Assembly (NCBI GenBank): GCA_000230935.2
Contig: AGIQ01000003.1
Span: 496,001-560,000, forward strand
Source: Mycolicibacterium rhodesiae JS60
GTDB taxonomy: Bacteria > Actinomycetota > Actinomycetes > Mycobacteriales > Mycobacteriaceae
DNA: 64,000 nt
Direction of reading: 5' to 3'
Numbering within the stretch: position 1 is the stretch's first letter; each line of letters opens with the position of its first letter. Of this stretch, positions 60,410 through 64,000 are shown one piece after another. Under the pieces are notes generated by a model that did no database searches, had not been told where the DNA came from, and saw only the letters and a list, made by a program, of their open reading frames with translations. Position numbers and translations under genes: made by a program.

Positions 60410-60838
60410 TCAGGCGAGGCGGTCGGCCATCAGGCCCGCCTCGACCCGCTGGAGCAGAGCCTTGGCTACCGCCGCGTTCTCGACGTCGCCGCCCAGCGCG
60501 CTGGACAGGTGCTGTGCCCATTGCCGCCGGAGCCGCGTGAGGTTCTCGGCGGCCCGATCGGTCGGGAACAGATTGATACCGCGCGCGTCGTGCGGATCGG
60601 CGCGCCGTTCGACGAAACCCCGGCGTTCCAGCCCCCGCAGCGCGGTCGACAAATTGCTGCGCTGCAGGCCGGTCGCCCGCGCGACATCGCTGGGCGTCAC
60701 ACCCGGATGGTGATCGATGTGCCGCATCACATGGGCTTCCTGTGCGGTCAGGTGCTCGACATCGGCATCGGTACGCATCCGGAGTTCTCGCCCGACCCCG
60801 AGGATCGCCTCGGCGAGATCGGCCAGCTCACTGTCCAT
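60410..60838 (-). CDS. MarR family transcriptional regulator
   Basis: A 142-residue winged-helix repressor: EAHVMRHIDHHPGVTPSDVA, ATGLQRSNLSTALRGLERRG and the wing RADPHDARGINLF. It is divergent from the Bcr/CflA-type exporter, with a palindrome and an extra half-site in the 70 nt between them, so it probably represses both. ATG 60838 is preferred to the in-frame TTG two codons upstream. Confidence 0.9.
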   Translation of the reverse strand: MDSELADLAEAILGVGRELRMRTDADVEHLTAQEAHVMRHIDHHPGVTPSDVARATGLQRSNLSTALRGLERRGFVERRADPHDARGINLFPTDRAAENLTRLRRQWAQHLSSALGGDVENAAVAKALLQRVEAGLMADRLA

Positions 60839-60856
60839 GGACAAATCCTACTCCAC

Positions 60857-60892
60857 TAGTTATGATTCAATAGTTATTAGTTCATAACTATT
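60857..60892. promoter_or_regulatory. MarR operator between regulator and exporter
   Basis: AATAGTTAT-tagttc-ATAACTATT (60869-60892) is a perfect 9-bp inverted repeat; a further TAGTTAT half-site lies at 60857-60863. The AT-rich palindrome spans the only space available for both promoters. Confidence 0.7.
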
Positions 60893-60908
60893 TGATCGAG
60901 GACTCTCC

Positions 60909-62126
60909 ATGACCACCGTCGCCCAGCCCACTGACGCAGCGCACCGGGAGGCAGCCATTTCGCCATGGCTGCTCGTGGTGCTCGCCCTGCTGAGTGCGGT
61001 CGCGCCGGTGGCCACCGATCTGTACCTGCCGGCCTTCCCGGAGATGACAGCGGAATTGCAGGGCAGCGCCACCGCCGTGCAGCTGACCCTGACCGCATTT
61101 CTGCTCGGGCTGACCTTCGGCCAGCTGACGTTCGGCCCGCTCTCCGACCGGCTCGGCCGGCGGCGCCCGCTGCTCATCGGCGCCCTGCTGTGCGTGGCCG
61201 CCAGCGTGGTCGCGGCCACCGCGCCGAGCATCGGCATTCTCATCGCAGCCCGGTTCGCCCAGGGCTTCACCGGCGCCGCCGGAATGGTGATCGGCCGCGC
61301 GGTGATCTCCGATCTCACCGACGGCAAGACCGCCGGGCGCGCGTTCAGCCTGATGATGATCGTCGGCGGTGTCGCGCCGGTGGTCGCGCCGTTCGCCGGC
61401 GGCCTGCTGGTCGAACCTCTCGGCTGGCGCGGCATCCTCTGGGTGGTATGCGCGATCGCGGTGGCGATGCTGGTCTCGATCGTGCTCGTGGTCCGCGAGT
61501 CGCACCCTGCCGAACGGCGAGCTGAGCTCAAAGACGATGCCGCGCAGGGCATCTCACCATGGTCGGCACTGCACTCTCGAACTTACCTCGCCAACACACT
61601 GGCGTTCGGGTTCGGCTTCTCGGTGATGATGGCCTACATCTCGGCCTCACCGTTTGTCTACCAGGTGATGGTGGGCCTCACCCCGATGCAGTACGGCATC
61701 GCCTTCGGCGTCAATGCTCTGGGCATGATCACCGTCAGCGCGGCGTCATCTCGGCTGAACCAAACCATCTCCAGCGCCAAGCTTCTCGGCATCGGCTTGG
61801 TGCTGACCGTGGCCGCGACGTTGGTCTTGCTGACACTGGTCCTGACCGGGTCACCGGTGTGGCTGATCACCATCCCGATCTTCGTGGCGGTCGCCTGCCA
61901 GGGCCTGATCCTCGGCAATGCCACCGCTCTGGCGCTGAGCGCCGTGCCCCGCGCGGCCGGTGCCGGATCAGCAGGCCTGGGCGCTTTGCAGTTCGGACTC
62001 GGCGCCGCGGTGTCACCGTTGGTCGGCCTCGGCGGAGAACACACCGCTCTGCCGCTGGCCGTGGTGATGGTGACGGTGTCGGCGCTGGCACTGACGGCCT
62101 ACCTCGCGGGCTGCCGGGTCAGCTGA
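60909..62126 (+). CDS. Bcr/CflA-type multidrug MFS exporter
   Basis: A 405-residue 12-helix transporter. Helix 1 VVLALLSAVAPVATDLYLPAF, the motif GPLSDRLGRRRPLLIG and the motif C region GMVIGRAVISDLTDG identify the drug:H+ antiporter DHA1 Bcr/CflA group. Likely controlled by the divergent MarR protein. ATG 60909. Confidence 0.9.
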   Translation: MTTVAQPTDAAHREAAISPWLLVVLALLSAVAPVATDLYLPAFPEMTAELQGSATAVQLTLTAFLLGLTFGQLTFGPLSDRLGRRRPLLIGALLCVAASVVAATAPSIGILIAARFAQGFTGAAGMVIGRAVISDLTDGKTAGRAFSLMMIVGGVAPVVAPFAGGLLVEPLGWRGILWVVCAIAVAMLVSIVLVVRESHPAERRAELKDDAAQGISPWSALHSRTYLANTLAFGFGFSVMMAYISASPFVYQVMVGLTPMQYGIAFGVNALGMITVSAASSRLNQTISSAKLLGIGLVLTVAATLVLLTLVLTGSPVWLITIPIFVAVACQGLILGNATALALSAVPRAAGAGSAGLGALQFGLGAAVSPLVGLGGEHTALPLAVVMVTVSALALTAYLAGCRVS

Positions 62127-62182
62127 CCCACAGATCGTCACGGCGTCCAATTCTTGTCGGCGGTCGGGCGTAGTCTCCAATA

Positions 62183-63532
62183 ATGAGTTCGAACATCTGT
62201 TCGAGTGACGAGTTGGACGCGCTCGCGGGTGACGCCGAGGCCTTGGGTGCGGTCGATATCGAGGCGTTGTCGCCGGCGCAGCGGTTTGTGGCGGTCGAGA
62301 AGCTCGAGACGATCCGGCGGCTGCTCGCGGCGGTGTCGCTGTCCTGGGTGTCCCGGTTGGAGCAGTTCGAGGGGTGTCCGCCGGTGGGGATCGCGTTGGC
62401 CGATGTGCTGCGGGTCAGCCCCAAGGAGGCCAGGCGGCGGATCCGCGATGCCGGGCAGTTGGCGCCGCGGACCACGTTGACCGGGGAGCCGCTGGCCCCG
62501 CAGCTACCGGAAACGTCGCAGGCCTGGCACGACGGGCAGCTCGACCCCGAGCATCTGCGGGTGATTCAGAAGTTCTTCAGCGATTTGCCCGACCACGTGT
62601 CGCCGGTTGAACGGGAGAAGGCCGAACGCGCGTTGGCCGAGAAGGCGGCGGTGCTGCGCCCGGATCAGTTGGAGCGGGTGGCGCATCGGCTGGCGTTGCA
62701 TCTGAATCCCGACGGCACATTCTCCGATGAGGATCGGGCCCGCAAGCGGGGGTTCGTGTGGATTGGCGGTCAGCAGGTCGACGGGATGAGTGTGGGCCGG
62801 TTGATCGCGGATCCGGAGTTGCGGGCGGAGTTGGATGCCTGGATGGCGAAGTTCGCCGCTGCGGGGATGTGCAACCCCGCCGATCAGAATCCGACCACCA
62901 CGCCGAGCGAGGAAACCGTCGAGCGTGATGTGCGTAGTTGTGGGCAGCGTCAGCATGACGCGTTGAAGGCGTTGGTGCGCGGCCAGTTGGGTGATCCGAA
63001 GTTCGGGCAGCACAACGGGTTACCGGTCACCGTGATCGTGACCGCGACCCTGCAGGACATTCAAGCCCAGTCTGGGCAGGCGGTGAGCGCCAGCGGAGTG
63101 GTGATGCCGATCGGCGACGTCATCCGGCTGGGCGCGCACGCCTACAATTATTTGGCGTTGTTCGACGGCGTCGACGGGCGGCCGTTATGGCTGGGTCGCA
63201 CCAAACGGATCGCCTCTGCCGATCAGCGAATCATGCTGCACGGCAAGGACCGTGGCTGTACTCGGCCCGGCTGTGATGCACCCGGCTATCACAGTGTGGT
63301 CCACCACGCCGCCCAGGACTGGAAAAACGGCGGCAACACCGACATCGGCGACCTGACCCTGGCCTGCCCACCCGACAACCAACTCGTCGAAACCGGCGGC
63401 TGGAACACCCGCCAACTCCCCAACGGCGACACCGAGTGGATCCCACCACCAGACCTGCCCATGCTCAAAGGCGGCGTCAACGACTACCACCACCCCGAAC
63501 GCCTCCTGGACAAGGGTGACGAAGCGGTCTAG
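62183..63532 (+). CDS. 13E12-repeat (DUF222) family HNH-type protein
   Basis: A 449-residue member of the mycobacterial 13E12 family. The N-terminal DUF222 domain (SPAQRFVAVEKLETIRRLLA; VSPKEARRRIRDAGQLAPRT) is followed by an HNH-like module: GCTRPGCDAPGYHSVVHHAA, then GNTDIGDLTLACPPDNQLVE. The first zinc Cys pair and H-H are present, while the final H of the HNH fold is replaced (P-D-N-Q), a variation I recall in mycobacterial copies. These genes occur in many copies per genome; some sit in mobile elements. Nuclease activity is uncertain. Confidence 0.85.
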   Translation: MSSNICSSDELDALAGDAEALGAVDIEALSPAQRFVAVEKLETIRRLLAAVSLSWVSRLEQFEGCPPVGIALADVLRVSPKEARRRIRDAGQLAPRTTLTGEPLAPQLPETSQAWHDGQLDPEHLRVIQKFFSDLPDHVSPVEREKAERALAEKAAVLRPDQLERVAHRLALHLNPDGTFSDEDRARKRGFVWIGGQQVDGMSVGRLIADPELRAELDAWMAKFAAAGMCNPADQNPTTTPSEETVERDVRSCGQRQHDALKALVRGQLGDPKFGQHNGLPVTVIVTATLQDIQAQSGQAVSASGVVMPIGDVIRLGAHAYNYLALFDGVDGRPLWLGRTKRIASADQRIMLHGKDRGCTRPGCDAPGYHSVVHHAAQDWKNGGNTDIGDLTLACPPDNQLVETGGWNTRQLPNGDTEWIPPPDLPMLKGGVNDYHHPERLLDKGDEAV

Positions 63533-63628
63533 TTGCCTTGATGCCCGCGCCTGAGCGAGGCGAGATCAGCCCACACCGGCAAAATCCGTACCGAATTAAC
63601 TACCATACGACGCGAATTGAGCTTTGCG

Positions 63629-64000
63629 CTACTTCTTCGCCGCGTTCTCCACCATCTGCGAGGCAATGCTCTTGGCCTCGTCGTCGATCGAGTTGCTGCA
63701 CGCCCAGGCTTCCACGACCACATTGGACACCGACGCCAGCGCGTGCTGGCAGCCCCATCCCCCGGCGTAGCGCTGCGTGGACTGTTGGGTCAGGATGTCG
63801 CCAGAAACGTTGGCCTCGCCGATCTTCCAGGTCGAGTGCACATCGGAGTTGTCGATGTCGATCGACGTGCCGCTGCACTTCTCCCACGATGCCCTGGATC
63901 CCTCGACGAACGCCCTCGCCTTCTCCGCCGACGGATAGAGCACCGCGATCTGTTCGACCCAATGCTCGTTGTCGGTGTCCGGCTCCTGCAGCACCTCATC
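63629..64000 (-). CDS. lppR: PknH-like sensor-domain lipoprotein (LppR-like), 5' end outside the window
   Basis: About 123 C-terminal residues; the frame is open to the right edge. The sequence HWVEQIAVLYPSAEKARAFV, WEKCSGTSIDI and YAGGWGCQHALASVSNVVVE with two Cys pairs is typical of the extracellular PknH sensor domain found in mycobacterial lipoproteins. Position next to the GH15 trehalase region matches M. tuberculosis lppR (Rv2403c). Confidence 0.75.
   Translation of the reverse strand, partial: DEVLQEPDTDNEHWVEQIAVLYPSAEKARAFVEGSRASWEKCSGTSIDIDNSDVHSTWKIGEANVSGDILTQQSTQRYAGGWGCQHALASVSNVVVEAWACSNSIDDEAKSIASQMVENAAKK

Overview
The window is a high-GC mycobacterial chromosome segment, most likely from a fast-growing Mycolicibacterium. 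The gene order follows the Mycobacterium tuberculosis Rv2318-Rv2403c backbone with insertions and losses: uspC / ECF transporter; tRNA-Asn - Rv2342-like - dnaG - dgt - TPM protein; glyS - smtB - zur - Rv2360c-like - uppS - recO - amidase; era - cytidine deaminase-like - CorC - ybeY - phoH; rsmE - dnaJ2 - hrcA; hemW; sirA - cysH - chelatase; cysA-cysW-cysT-subI; GH15 trehalase; lppR. Homologies are from memory of these families; no database search was run.

1-11.8 kb: end of a sugar-binding protein, an ECF-type transporter pair, a MarR/MFS pair, an F420-type oxidoreductase, a bestrophin-like channel, an acyl-CoA dehydrogenase/oxidase, a three-gene membrane cassette with NorE/NorF-like (oxidase subunit III/IV) proteins, and a HigBA toxin-antitoxin pair.

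11.84-23.33 kb: an 11.5-kb integrated element in the 3' end of tRNA-Asn(GTT), bounded by identical 26-bp cores. It encodes an integrase beside attR, a divergent repressor/excisionase-like switch with two palindromic operators, a tightly coupled minus-strand block (winged-helix replication-type protein, very small proteins, an HTH protein, an HK97-like major capsid protein broken by a 19-bp tandem duplication), and a left plus-strand operon (second tyrosine recombinase, small HTH protein, trypsin-like protease) facing a frameshifted HEPN-like gene. No terminase, portal, tail or lysis gene is visible, so it looks like a capsid-bearing phage satellite or a reduced prophage with possible anti-phage cargo.

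23.3-37.6 kb: backbone genes for replication priming (dnaG, dgt), translation (glyS), zinc homeostasis (smtB-zur), cell-wall lipid carrier synthesis (uppS) and repair (recO), then an inserted TetR/flavin monooxygenase pair with four GCCAAC-N4-GTTGGC operators and a SnoaL/epoxide-hydrolase-like gene.

37.6-49.4 kb: the era-CorC-ybeY-phoH operon, in which phoH carries a 359-residue intein with class 3 features and LAGLIDADG motifs; a P450/SnoaL pair divergent from a GAF-LuxR regulator; and the hrcA-dnaJ2-rsmE heat-shock operon with a CIRCE-like element.

49.4-57.7 kb: hemW and the sulfur assimilation genes. sirA-cysH-chelatase is preceded by a short Cys-rich leader ORF and a hairpin covering the sirA ribosome binding site. 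The sulfate ABC importer follows in the opposite direction.

57.7-64 kb: tiny membrane proteins, GH15 trehalase, a MarR/Bcr-type MFS pair with a palindromic operator, a 13E12-type HNH protein, and the C-terminal part of an LppR-like lipoprotein running off the window.
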